64,000 bases of DNA from Thelonectria olida (lineage: Eukaryota > Ascomycota > Sordariomycetes > Hypocreales > Nectriaceae): NCBI GenBank assembly GCA_020736575.1, contig JAGPYM010000054.1, positions 62,001 to 126,000 on the forward strand. The letters are read 5' to 3'. The translations under genes and the position numbers were made by a program. Positions 25,691-36,810 of the stretch are shown here, one piece after another. Positions within the stretch are counted from its first letter, which is position 1. Every line of letters starts with the position of its first letter. The notes beneath the pieces are model-generated. The model was given only the letters and a program-made list of their open reading frames with translations. It did no database searches and was not told the origin of the DNA.

Positions 25691-26799
25691 CTAAGCGGAT
25701 GCCTCATTCGTAACCGAGGAATGAAGGAAGCGGATGACGTTCCTCAAGCTCTCCACGGCAGTGATCCCATCCCCGCCGGCTCCCTCTACATCCAGATTGC
25801 CGACTCGCACATCAAACCCGTGTTCCCCATCCTCTGGAAACTCTGTAAACACTTCAGAACCCGCCGCTCGGAGTTTCTTCTCCGCTTGCACACTGCACTC
25901 CACTGGAACTGCCGAATCATTCAAGCCATGGAGGAGCATTGTGCGAGGAATGTTGGAAAGGTTGCCGAACGACAGGGGAAAGAGGCGATGGTGATCCTCT
26001 GGGATTGCTTCGATACCTCTTTTTGCCATTTCGCGGCTAAGCCCATCGACGCCGGTTATGTAGTCCGGGAACAGCGCATCGATGTGAAGCGCCGAGGCCA
26101 GAGAAAACCTACGATCCTCTGCTGGGTCTGCTGGCAGAGCGTAGGCAGAAATTATCTCTCTGTCTTCATTCTGTTTTCTCTTGGGGAACTCGCGTAGCAC
26201 AGGCGCCGTCTCGATCGCGGGCCTCCCAAAGATATTGAACCCTGGAGTCGTATATCGAGACCCGGCGGGATCATGAAGTCCATAGATTAGCAGTAGGGCA
26301 GCAGGCTTTTCGACCACCGCGCTCGCAGTCGATAACGCAAGGTACCCTCCAGCGCTTGAGCCTGCCAGTAGTACGGAGCCTACGGGGTGTCCCAGTAGGT
26401 CTGGGAGCGATGAACGCGTCCATTCGTATGCATCCACAGCGTCCTCAAGAGCAGCATGTGCTGTAGTTTCTGGTATCAAACGATACTCAGGGGTCACAAA
26501 GATCCATTTGCGAGAGGCGCATGCGTGCACAAGCCAGTACGGGAGGAAACTGTATCGGTCGCCAACAATCTAGTAGCATTGACGGGTAAGCGGATACGCT
26601 AGGATCGGGTCACTGGCATCGGCATGGCTTCACTAACCAAGAACCCACCATGGTAGTGGATAAGAACAGTACTTGGGGAACCATCTGTCTCCTCCGGATA
26701 GGCGACATCGACAGAGATACTGCCGCCTTCTGGTGTGGACTTAAAGGTGAAGGTTTTGGATGTGTAGCCATTAAATCCGGTCCGTGGGAAAGTATTCAT
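25691..26799 (-). CDS. Alpha/beta hydrolase (HSL-like, hydrolase fold 3), intact
   Basis: CDS join(25691-26569, 26638-26799), 346 aa, with one 68-nt GT/AG intron falling just after the oxyanion motif. HYHGG (48-52) is the HGG oxyanion hole, GSSAG gives the nucleophile Ser at about 126, and HGLND (Asp about 272) and GEHGF (His about 304) complete a catalytic triad with family-typical spacing. No signal peptide is seen, so it is probably cytosolic. It should hydrolyse an ester or lactone of a small molecule; the substrate is unknown. Its position between the P450 and the regulator/permease pair fits a cluster role. Confidence 0.93.
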
Positions 26800-27241
26800 T
26801 GTAAAGACGAGTGCTGAGAGATTTTCTAAGTATTGATATAGATATGGCAATAAGAATGCTTGCCTGGGCGTTGGAGGACTTTGAGTTGGCTCCAAAGCTG
26901 TGATAAAGGAAGTGATCAAAGGACAACCTGCAGACCTCTCGGGCTGAGATGCGGAGAAGTTGGCCCCACAGGTGACCTCTCGGCCCTCGGATCATGAATA
27001 CGTTGAACTACGCTACATGCCCGCTGGAGTTCCGGTTCCGCTCTGACATCTTTTCGGAATGGGCTGGGCGTCAAGTAATATGATATGGATGCATTGATCA
27101 CATTCACAAGCTTTCAGTTATCGAGATGCTCGGAATAGTAATTGGGCTTTGTGTAAGACTACTCGGCAAAATAATACACAGTGACTTTGTGTTGGGAGGC
27201 TTCTACACCTCGTGACTGGCTGACAGCAACCACTGCCGAGT
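26800..27241. other. Short intergenic region between two minus-strand genes
   Basis: This is 442 bp upstream of the hydrolase and just past the regulator stop codon. No coding sequence is seen; it should hold the hydrolase promoter and the regulator's 3' end. Confidence 0.5.
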
Positions 27242-29600
27242 TCATTCCCAGCCGACAAAAGGAGAATTAAAGAAGTTGCTAGATCCCACGGGAAAATCAA
27301 AGAGAGTGTTCAAGTGTTCTCTCACTAGCGGTGTCCCCGCAAAGTCTCCCTGCAGCTCCGTACCTCCAGATGACACTCCCAGACTGAGTGGCAAGGCAGG
27401 AAACAGCTCATCAAATAAGAGAGCATCAGACGAGTAGTCTATGTGAGACGAGGCACTGCCACTAGAGACTTCGGCCAATGAACGGTTGAAGAGCCTGGCC
27501 TGGAGTTCCCGCAGACCTTGGAGACGTTTCCAAATTTGCACCAATGGTGGTGAACGGGTACTCAGCAGCTTGATCAGATCCAAGGCAATCTCAAACTCAG
27601 CCCTTATGCTATCAGCAAACGTCGAGCTCGCGTTCACAATCACCAACAACAAATTGCCAAACGCCGTCAGTAGCAGATGCTTGAAAAAGAGCGGCCAGGT
27701 TCTGATAAGGGAGGTGGTCTCGTTGAGGTCTGTGAGCGTCTGGAGGGCCTCTTTGGCAAAGTCAGTTGCTATAAAGGCGTACCGTTCGTGCTGAGTAATT
27801 CGGGCCGCTGACCGCAGCACAGGGCGATAGATCAAGTTTTGAAGATGGCTTTTGCGAAGAAATAGGACGGCCTGGAAGTAGGTGGTCTGAGTCTCCTCGG
27901 TCCCCTCGACCTGCTTCTGTAGCAATGCCCGGTCCAGCCTCAAGTCTTTTGGGAGTTGCTCATACCACTGTTTTACCTGGTAGTCAAGAAGTTTCAGCTC
28001 ATCCATATTGATCTCGGCTTCCTTCTCACCCTGGCTGTTCAGAGCATGCCACGTTCTGCCAGCCAGTTTGGTCCAGTCGAGAAGGGCGGAAACTATAGTT
28101 CCAAAGTTACACTAGAGAGACAGTTCAGCATCAACAAAGGCGAGACATTGTAACCTGTGGCTTACCAGCGAAAATAGTGATGGGTCGACATAAGAATCCT
28201 GTATAGAGAACGGGATTCCCTGGCCAAGGCTCGTTCTCCGCTCGAGCATGTAGACGCACCAAAAGGTCCGCAGGGCGGTTGATCGGTCCTCGAGATTTGG
28301 AAACGTGCTTTCAACGGTCACTCGACGATGGAGGCCCATCTCAAGGCATAGTCTCGCCGCGAATCCAATTATCCTGCCGGTGCGCACTTCTTCGTCCAGG
28401 TGGTAGTAATACAAGGCCTGCATTGCACGTGAGCTTGACTTGACTTGAGTCTGCAGGACGACATCACCACTTACTGCCAGTACCAAGAGTTGAATGCCGC
28501 TAATGGAATTGGTGTTCCACAACAAGCCCTCTACTGCTTCTGTTATGCTCTGGAAGAGTCTCTGCGCCTGGTCATTTCGGCCGCCGCTCTCAACTGTCCG
28601 CCCAATGGCCATGACAATTTTCATCTTGCTGGTCTCATCGGTAAAGAGCGCCTCGATCAGAGATCCCCTGTTGACCTTGGCGCCCTCATTTTGCGCGTTA
28701 TCCATCGCCCCAAAGACATCGTTGGCTGTCTCCAGCATCTTCTCTCGGCTCACCACGGGGTACAACGTGCCGGTAGCTTCACACCATTGCTCGATAAGAT
28801 CGATAGCATCCTTTCTTCTTGTATCCCATAGCGGATCCATTGCCAGCAGCTTCATGAATGGACCGTACTGCGCCAGGCGAGATGACGTGCTTGGTGATGT
28901 CCCAGCCTCGAGGTTTGACTTGTCGAGAATGGCTGCGGGCATACCCATCGCTCTGAGGCTTCCACTCACGACATTCAAGGTGAATTCTGAGCTAGAGGGG
29001 CCGCAAAACTCGGGAGAATCAAGGCTCGCATCACCTGATGACTGAAAGGTTTGAGCGCCTCTTGGGCTGGTTTGGCTGGTTTGTCGTTCCAACATCGCAT
29101 GAGCTTCATCGCGGTGGGACATGTCTACCGAGTGAGCGCCGACGTTATCTGTCTTTTGAGCTATTCGGCCCCCCGATTGGCAATCCGAGCTCGCAAGTAC
29201 TGCCGTCCTAGATGAAAAGAAGCGTTCAGTGCCGACCCCAGTATCAGAGGTAAAGGACAAGGTTACTTACGCTGCCTTCTGTGCTCGGTGGTTGTTGACG
29301 TAAAGGCAAGGTACGGAGGATCTCACGCATTTTCCACATGGATTGGCACCTAATGAACAAGTAAGCTTACATGTACTCCTGAATCTTAAGAGAAAGTCCC
29401 ATTGAATAAGCCAAAATGATCTTACCATCACATCTGATCTTCCTCCGCTTGCATTCATTACTTGGCAGCGTTAGAATGAGATGCTTTACAAGGGAAAATC
29501 CGAGGCCCTACCATGCTTGGTTTACATACTGTATCCTCCTAGAGCGAGAGTACGACTGACTGGGGCGTTTCGGGTTGTTGCTGCTATTTTTCCGGTTCAT
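27242..29600 (-). CDS. Zn2Cys6 transcription factor, five exons, intact
   Basis: CDS join(27242-28111, 28166-29207, 29271-29349, 29426-29460, 29512-29600), 704 aa. The zinc cluster is spread over three small exons and is only visible after splicing: Cys at residues 30, 33, 40, 46, 49 and 56, spacing C-x2-C-x6-C-x5-C-x2-C-x6-C, with the core CKRRKIRCDG. Introns are 51, 76, 63 and 54 nt. The middle contains the fungal-specific regulatory domain (AFAARLCLEMGLHRR-like helix, then LRTFWCVYMLERRTSLGQG). It is divergent from the MFS permease at 30211, so it probably regulates it and nearby cluster genes. Nuclear; the inducer is unknown. Confidence 0.92.
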
Positions 29601-30210
29601 TGTTTATAGAAGCGATGATGTTGAGAGTAGAAATGCGGGGTGCATCTTGCATTCCCGGTTCCAGATTTACATTTGTGGGTCCTTCTAATACACCAGCAGA
29701 GCGACCAGTCCTCGGTTCGGCGTGACGTATTCGTAAAGACGCCTAACTAGATCCCAGGGACTATCTACTCCTTGAGGCACTAATTTGCAATTGGATTCTT
29801 CAGGGCCGGCAATTCAGCACGGCATCAGGGCAAAATGATTCAGCATATAGCAAGGGTTGACTGAATGTCGGATAATACGGCCCTGGAGTCACAGCAGGAG
29901 CTAATTAGTCTTCTGGTTAGCCACGGCGGAAGCGGAAGCGGAAGCGGAAGCGGAAGCGGAAGCGGAAGCGGAACTAGACCAGACACGATTTACGAGTGAG
30001 TTCATCGACAAAGAACCGATCCAGATCCAGATTCAGTGTGGAAACGCGGGGATGTAAACATGGAGAAAATGCGAAATGTAGAGGCAGCTTTCTAGAGTAA
30101 AGGGGACAAGGTCTCATAGGTATAAACTCTATGCATATTTTTCTGTCCGGTCAGTATCGTTCTCTTGCAAGCATCAAAAGCTACGACCGAACAATTGCTT
30201 CTCTACAACC
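29601..30210. promoter_or_regulatory. Divergent promoter between regulator and MFS permease
   Basis: This 610-bp gap separates two head-to-head start codons and must carry both promoters. It contains a tandem GGAAGC hexamer array at about 29926-29973. TATA or initiator elements are not clear. Confidence 0.6.
29926..29973. repeat. Tandem hexamer array (GGAAGC)n
   Basis: About eight near-perfect copies of the six-base unit CGGAAG run in tandem within the divergent promoter. The units contain CGG, the half-site commonly read by Zn2Cys6 proteins, at 6-bp spacing. Whether this is regulatory or a slippage microsatellite cannot be told from sequence. Confidence 0.8.
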
Positions 30211-31878
30211 ATGGCTACCTTCACGGTTGAGAAACCTGTTGTGGGTGAGGATGTCAAATTCCAGCCAATGCCTCTGGATACCAATCACAGAGAAAACGCC
30301 CTGGAGACTGTACATGAGGCTGCTGAGCGTGGCCACGCTGCAACTGACAGGTAAGTGCAATTAACATCCAGTTATTCATCTCATACAGGAATTTGACTCA
30401 CGGTTCAAGGCATGGTCAGCCATTGGTTGCGTTCGACCCCAAAGCCGAAGCCCGCCTTAGACGAAAGATTGATCTCTACATCGTACCGACCGTGGCTATT
30501 ATCTACCTCTTCTGTTTCATAGACAGGGCAAATATCGGTAGGTACATTCCTTCATCCTCAGAGTTCTTCTCTAAACAACAACATAGGCAATGCAAGGCTG
30601 GCGGGGTTCGAGGCCGACCTGAACCTCAGTGGTTATGACTACAACCAGGTCCTGTCCATCTTCTACATCTCTTACATTGTCTTCGAGATCCCCTCCAACT
30701 TGGCCTGCAAATGGATCGGCCCCGGGTGGTTTCTTCCCTTCCTCACCCTTTGTTTCGGCATTGTGACGGTTGGTTTCGCCTTTGTATCAACTCTCGAGGC
30801 TGCCTGCGGCGTACGATTTATTCTGGGGTTATTCGAGGCCGGAATGCTGCCAGGCATTGCATACTATCTATCAAGATGGTATCGGCGAAATGAACTGGCC
30901 TTTCGATTATCGCTATACATCGTCATGTCGTCCCTAGCTGGAGCATTCGGCGGCCTTCTTGCCTCTGCTATTTTGACGCTTGACCACTTTGGAAGTATCC
31001 GACGTTGGCGAATGATTTTCGCGATTGAAGGTATTATTACCATCTTTCTCGCTATCATCTCGTTCTTCACCTTGACCGACCGACCCGAGACAGCCCGCTG
31101 GTTAACGCAGGAAGAGAAGGAGCTCGCCATTGCACGCGTTAAATCGGAGCGTGTGGGTGCAACTGAGGTCCTTGATCGGTTTAACTCGAAGAAAGTAGTT
31201 GTTGGGATATGGAATCCAGTCACAATCGCAAGTGCTGTAATGTTTCTCTTTGGAAATGTCACTGTTCAGGGCCTGGCTTTCTTTGCCCCAACCATCGTCC
31301 GTACGATATACCCCGAGAAATCAACCGTTTCAGTCCAGCTTTATACGGTCCCGCCATACATCGTCGGAGGCTTCTTCATCGTTCTCATTAGCTTCCTTAG
31401 TTGGAAAGTTGGTCGCCGAAATCTGTTTCTCCTCATCAGCGCGCCTCCAATTATGGTGGGCTACATCATCTTCCTGTCCACCACGAATCCTCACCCCAGG
31501 TACGCAGCGACATTCATCATCGCAGCAGGTGCTTTCAACTCAGGCGCGCTTTGCAACGCGCAGGTAGCAGCCAATGTTGTCTCAGATACAGCGCGGTCCT
31601 CGGCAATCGCAACCAATGTCATGTTCGGGAACATTGGTGGTCTGATAGCAAGCTGGTCATTCCTCCCCACCGATGGCCCCAACTATCACATCGGCAACGG
31701 ACTCAACTTGGCAACTTCGTCGACTATGCTGGTGACGGCCATCCTTCTCCAGATTTGGGCGACAGCGGATAATCGCCGACGTAACCGCCAGGATGTTAAT
31801 GCGGAACTAGCTGGGCTGGAGGCTGAAGAAGTTGTAAATCTTGATTGGAAGCATCCAGGGTTCAGGTGGAGATTGTAG
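30211..31878 (+). CDS. MFS permease, anion:cation symporter (allantoate/nicotinate permease) type, intact
   Basis: CDS join(30211-30350, 30410-30537, 30587-31878), 519 aa. The hallmark ACS-family N-terminal block is present: RRKIDLYIVPTVAIIYLFCF, then FIDRANIGNARLAG, and YNQVLSIFYISYIVFEIPSN. About 12 membrane segments follow with a central cytosolic loop (after TDRPETARWLT). Relatives such as Dal5 and Tna1 import carboxylates and vitamins by proton symport. A second acceptor for intron 1 at 30388 would add seven residues in frame, but would make a 38-nt intron, so I prefer the acceptor at 30409. Divergent from the intact regulator. Plasma membrane. Confidence 0.93.
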
Positions 31879-31883
31879 ATAAC

Positions 31884-32398
31884 AATTAATTACTAGTACT
31901 GGACAGCTTAGTTACCTCAGGTTGGGATAACGTAGGAGCAGAATGGTGTGCTGGTGGAAGCATAAACCAACCTATTGTCTCACCAATCGTCTTTTTGCGC
32001 GTCTTAACTCACGACAAGAAGACCTGCTCCAACGCCATCTATGTTTATTCCGTGAGGCCGTCTACCATGTACAGGCCGGATGTCTCTAAAGAGTATGTCC
32101 TTTTTGTCGGGTTTAGTTCATTACTAACTTCTATAACACGTCCAATCCCTATATCAGGGAGCTGATCACCACCAAGTTTCGACAAAAGATGCTCATTCCC
32201 GAGATGAAATCACCCATCAACTGCAACACCACACTTAGATTTGAGGAAGACTGCAAAATTTCACTGGCTGCCCTTGAGGAAGCCAACGTTTTACCCCAGG
32301 ATTCTGTCTCTGCTGGCCACAACCTACCATCACCAACGGGTATGGCTGCTCTGCCGAGCTTTCTCTCCCTTCATGACGCTATAACAGTCCTTGTGTAA
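31884..32398 (+). CDS. Unrecognised spliced reading frame, possibly a gene remnant
   Basis: An uninterrupted frame runs from about 31884 to 32092. It joins in phase, across a good 65-nt intron (GTATGT donor, TACTAAC branch site, CAG acceptor, 32093-32157), to 32158-32398. From the only in-frame ATG (32067) the product would be 88 aa, but coding-like sequence continues upstream (SGWDNVGAEWCAGG...), so the true N-terminus seems lost. I do not recognise the family. It lies directly after the MFS stop codon. Either a truncated gene or an overlooked small gene. Confidence 0.45.
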
Positions 32399-33038
32399 TC
32401 TGCACACCTCGCAGGAAATATGAGGTTACTCTTTGAGTCCAAATATTCAATTAATGTCAGATTCTACGCTATATAGTCACAGTCCTCGCTACTCCTAGTA
32501 GTCTCGGTGCGAGCAGCAGTGGTCTACGTAGTATCTAGTACACCCAACGTCACTTTGTCTCACGAACCAACGTAGGGCATATTCCCGCCTGTTATAAGAA
32601 CAACCGTTCCATTATCAGACTTATGACTGGGAATATGAATCTCTCATCACACTGTTGTTGACCAGGATTGTTTTGTTCAACTTGAATGTGCCCGAGCGAC
32701 GTTTTGACCGAAAAGGAAGACGGACTAATCGATTTCGGAAGTTATTTCTAAAACGGTAGCAGCTGTGTCCTCAGATCTGTGAGACTTGAGGCATGCATCG
32801 CTGATTCTAACTCTGACTATAGACATTTTCCTCTCCTTGCTGCTTTGATTAGCTCTTATCACTTTCTACCAGGAAGCATTTATCTAAACTCATTGACGGG
32901 TTTTCTGATTGTCCAATAGCCTTGAGAATTTGATGTTATGGAGATATCAAATGAATGAGTGTGTGTGGAGAGTTACGCTTATAAAAGCATTATTTTTGTT
33001 ACGCTAATGAAGATTTTGGAGTCATATTTACAGAAATC
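32399..33038. other. Intergenic; no gene seen
   Basis: No supported reading frame. Both flanking features are gene remnants. Confidence 0.5.
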
Positions 33039-33434
33039 CTACTCCATCCACTTGTTCTGCTTAAGCCATATTTCACAAGGCAATGGCCAGTTGGAAACAG
33101 GCAAACTTGGCGTGTCAAGAGCAAAACCATACGGTGCGTCAGCAAAGATATGAAACTCAACAGAACCTCCAGCTTTCTTTATGCCGCCGGCAAGGCGGTA
33201 GGCGTTGATAACAGGGACGACCGGGTCGTTGTTCGAATAAACGGTGAATACCGGGGACACCGGAGAATTAAGCTGGATGTCTGGCTGTACGGTGTCGTGT
33301 AGAGCCTGCTTCTCTACCGGTGGGAGGGGTGGCTTGTTCGCAACGATGCTACGGCCCGCAACGTTTGTCGAGATGGGACCATACGCCGTGATGGCAAACT
33401 GGGCGCCAGGGAATTTGGATATGGAGAAGTCCAT
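33039..33434 (-). pseudogene. C-terminal fragment of an alpha/beta-hydrolase (esterase-like)
   Basis: From ATG 33434 the frame encodes 131 aa. It contains FTVYSNNDPVVPV, a typical late-strand acid residue of the hydrolase triad, and FHIFADAPYGFALDT, resembling the region around the catalytic His (here without a clear His). It ends CEIWLKQNKWME, like the C-termini of small fungal esterases. The nucleophile elbow (GxSxG) and oxyanion region are absent, and nothing upstream (33435-34100) restores them. A truncated relic is more likely than an active enzyme. Confidence 0.6.
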
Positions 33435-34813
33435 TCTTGAGGATATTTCGCAAGAAGCGCGGAGCCGAGATGACCACCTGAAGGGAGGCCACAGATGCCA
33501 GTCCCAGAGGCGCCAGTAGAATTGCAGAGAAAGTTGCTACAGCAAAAGTGTCACGAGTGAAAGTGTTGGAGATCACAAGTGTGAGGCGGCGAAGTCGGTG
33601 GCAAGGTGTGGAAGAGGAGGAACATTCTACAAGAGATCGTGCCTGTACATAAACAGTGGTTCCCCTACTGCACATTCGGTATGAATTAAGCAATAAAAAA
33701 AATCTTTTCATTTCAACAGTAAACTGGCATGAAGTCCAGATCTTGGAGCGGAGATTGGGGGTTTTAGTAGGGATCTCGCGACAACATCGTCCCAAAAACC
33801 GACTACCCGGAAGAACCTGACCGAAGGATTATTCCAGACAGACGCAACACCAAAAGAAAACACTGGAGGCAGGACCTAAAACCAGCTCCGCGAGCGATAG
33901 TCAAGCTGTTGAGTCTGGGGTGAGTATCATTTGAGAGAACAGGCGTCGAGCCCGTTGACTTCTTTATCAGTTGCCCTTTGGACACATCCGCTTGCATATC
34001 CTTCACCTCTAACCTTTCCGCGTCGGCGTAGCATAAATACTGGCAAGGGCCGAGTTGAACGATATTCCGCTGAGCTCCCTTTCCCAGCCTGGGCGTGCCC
34101 ATAAAGCCGCTGCCTCGGGATATGGGCGTCCCATCTGGAGCAAAGGGCCAGCAGTCGAAACCTTGATGTTAATCAAAGTGCAGTCAAGGGACACGAGCGG
34201 CTCCGAAGAGGGCCATCAGGAAGTCATCCAGGCCAAGATGAATCAAGAGGGCACTTTGGGCAGCGTGAAGTCCATGGACAGAACGGAGGAAACTCATTCT
34301 CGGATGATGGCTGCCCCTCGGATTTTCAAGCAACATGATCCGGCACTCATCTTTGCTTGCATGTATCATTGTAGCCGCTAGCCCGATCCAGCAAAAGTGA
34401 ATCATCTCGCCTTGGTGACTTTCTGGTCACTTTACAGATTACTTTACGCAATGCTCCCTACTCAGATTTAACTAATTGCGGAAATTAATGACTAGAGCCT
34501 TAAGGGGCTAGTGGTGTCGGAGCGGCGTAACTTCCTGTCACTGGTTTTCTCCCTCGGTAAATTATATAAGTTCGCCGGACTCTGCCCTCTAGTTCGGAGC
34601 GCCGGGGGGATGCCATCGCCGTAGTTGATAAGATGGGCCGAACAGTCTGTCACTGTCTCGCCTCTGATGACAAACCCAGTGACGGTGCGAGCGTACGCCC
34701 AAGGCCATATCGCTGCGAAGTATTCTATTTAATGGCTTTCACTACCCCCAGTCAAACGATTCAATCCTTATTCCATTTACAGAGCAGTTCACTTGCAGAT
34801 TGTCATTCCCGCC
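33435..34813. other. Intergenic; no gene seen, includes the promoter of the MDR gene
   Basis: Overlapping short frames on both strands lack recognisable domains. The last 250 bp before 34814 form the promoter and leader of the oxidoreductase; an AT-rich TATATAAG stretch lies at about 34563-34570. Confidence 0.45.
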
Positions 34814-35827
34814 ATGTCCACCACTATTCGCAAGGCCGTCATCACCGGCTATGGCGATGCCTCCAATATCGAGGTCGTCACCGCCGAGATCCCGGCACCG
34901 GCACGGAACGAGGTTCAGGTCGACGTCATCAACGCCGGCTTCTCAGGCGCCGACATCAACATGCGGCTAGGCCGGTACCCGAGTCAGAAACCGGCCCCGC
35001 TGACCCCGGGCTATTCCTTCGTCGGCCGAGTCCGCAAAAATGGCGTCGGCTCCGCCGTGTACAAGAAAGGCGACCTTGTGGCAGCCTTGACCGTCTACGA
35101 CTCTGACGCGGAGATCATCAACGTGCCGGAGAAGCACTTGGTGTCCGTGCCCGAAGGCGTCCCACACGACGAGGTAGTTGGCCTTGTCCTAGACTGGAGC
35201 ACGGCCTACGGGATGGTCATTCGCGTGGCCAAAGTGTCCAAGGGCCAGCGAGTCTTCATCCATGGCCTCAGCGGTGCTGTTGGCTTCGCGACTATGATTC
35301 TATGTCAGAGGGAGGGCGCCACAGTCTACGGCACAGCATCGGAGCGGAACCATGCCGCCCTGAAGGAGCTCGGTGCCACGCCGTACGTTTACACCAACAA
35401 GAATTGGATCGCCGAGATCAACAAAATCGGGGGCGTCCACGCCGCCTTCGATGCCCTCGGCCTTGAGAGCTACGACGAGTCATACTCCATCTTGACAAGT
35501 AAGGAATCGAGCATCCTAGTAGGGTACGGCGCCAACTTGGACGCATTGGGCGGGGCGAAGCCGAGATCAGCCATCGCGTCAGTCCTCAAGCTGTACGCGC
35601 GCAACCTAGCAATTTGGTCCAAGAAGTCTGCCGCCTTCTACCTCATCTCCCGGGACGACAAGAACTTCTTGCCGGATCTTCGCACCTTGATCAAGCTCCT
35701 CAAGGACGGTCAGATCAAGGTGCCAATCAAGCAAACCTGGGACTTGGAAAACGTTAGGGCTGCGCATGAAAACTGGGGTGCAGCTCCTGGAATGGGTTGT
35801 TTGGTCATCCGTGTGCGAAAAGATTAA
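34814..35827 (+). CDS. MDR-superfamily oxidoreductase (quinone reductase/zinc-type ADH-like), intact
   Basis: A single exon of 337 aa from ATG 34814; upstream in-frame codons lack an ATG. The N-terminal GroES-like domain (residues about 10-110, with TPGYSFVGRV) is followed by a Rossmann domain with HGLSGAVGFATMILCQREGA, the dinucleotide loop of quinone-oxidoreductase-type MDRs, and a C-terminal GCLVIRV strand. The cysteine-rich structural zinc lobe of classical alcohol dehydrogenases is missing, so it is probably zinc-independent and uses NADPH on an enone, quinone or similar substrate. It could serve the same pathway as the P450 and hydrolase, though 10 kb away. Confidence 0.92.
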   Translation: MSTTIRKAVITGYGDASNIEVVTAEIPAPARNEVQVDVINAGFSGADINMRLGRYPSQKPAPLTPGYSFVGRVRKNGVGSAVYKKGDLVAALTVYDSDAEIINVPEKHLVSVPEGVPHDEVVGLVLDWSTAYGMVIRVAKVSKGQRVFIHGLSGAVGFATMILCQREGATVYGTASERNHAALKELGATPYVYTNKNWIAEINKIGGVHAAFDALGLESYDESYSILTSKESSILVGYGANLDALGGAKPRSAIASVLKLYARNLAIWSKKSAAFYLISRDDKNFLPDLRTLIKLLKDGQIKVPIKQTWDLENVRAAHENWGAAPGMGCLVIRVRKD

Positions 35828-36810
35828 ATGCAAATAGGAAGAATAATGCATCACTTGCCGGGGGAGTTAACATTTTTGTGGCTTGGTACCTGCTTAGTCT
35901 GGCCAAGGTGTGAGCTGGTGTTTGATCCCATCTATATTAATGGTAATGGTTTCGCCTTTTGTTATCACCCAAACTTTTAAATAGACTTAGAACTTCAATT
36001 GAAGCTGCATTCCTCGTCGGCTTCTGTATTTATCCTAGATATTATGAGTATCGTATGAGCTGACCCGGCGCTGTCTGCTGTCCCGCTGGCAGGACGGGTT
36101 GAGGGCGACCGCGATGAATCAACGTTCAGTGAGACATCTAGCGCAGAGACTAGAAACCTGCTCCTTAATGCTGGCTCCTAAGTAGCTGGCCATAAAAGCA
36201 GTATTTATGCGGTCTAGTGAGTATTCTTTGGCAGCCGAGGCGATTAAAGCTTGGACTTCTTGTTGCTTTCGAGCGGCCACCTCGACCAGTTTCAGTAGAG
36301 ACGGCCCCGTTCAAGGAGCCCATACAAAACGGTTTGAGAGATATGGATGGCAAATGTATCGACCGGCACTGGCCACTAGGCAGATTAGTCCTTGATACAG
36401 TGACACTAGAGCGACTTGAAGCTGATACTATCCTAAGACGGTTCTTATCGAGCTTTTAAAAGTTAACCTCGTATGAAAAGGTAATTATTAAACTGAGAGA
36501 GGACAATGGCAGAATTCCAGTGATATCTTTTTGTAGTATCTTATCCTAGATAAACTACCCGGGTGCATTAAAGAAGATGTGACATTCAGTGTTGCAAGTT
36601 CATTTGGCAAGGAATAGCGAGAATTAGAACCAACAGTTCGCTGAACGCTCTGCACGTGAATCCTGCATTTTAATATGGGGAAATACGGCAATGATATCCG
36701 AGTGTTGGTATAAAAATCAACATCAATGCTCTTTTATCATCCTCGGCGACGCGACTCTCTTCATACAGCCACCACCACGGCCAAGTTGGTTCGTTCGTTT
36801 TTTGGTTACC
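35828..36810. other. Intergenic; no gene seen
   Basis: Only short unsupported frames. The last 120 bp read as the leader of the F-box gene; an upstream in-frame ATG at 36691 would add 40 residues but lacks F-box similarity, so I place the start at 36811. Confidence 0.5.

Noticed and set aside
34633..35106. A plus-strand open frame of 157 codons overlapping the MDR gene start
   Set aside because: It is Arg/His-rich, has no domain, and overlaps the well-supported oxidoreductase frame; it is a shadow.
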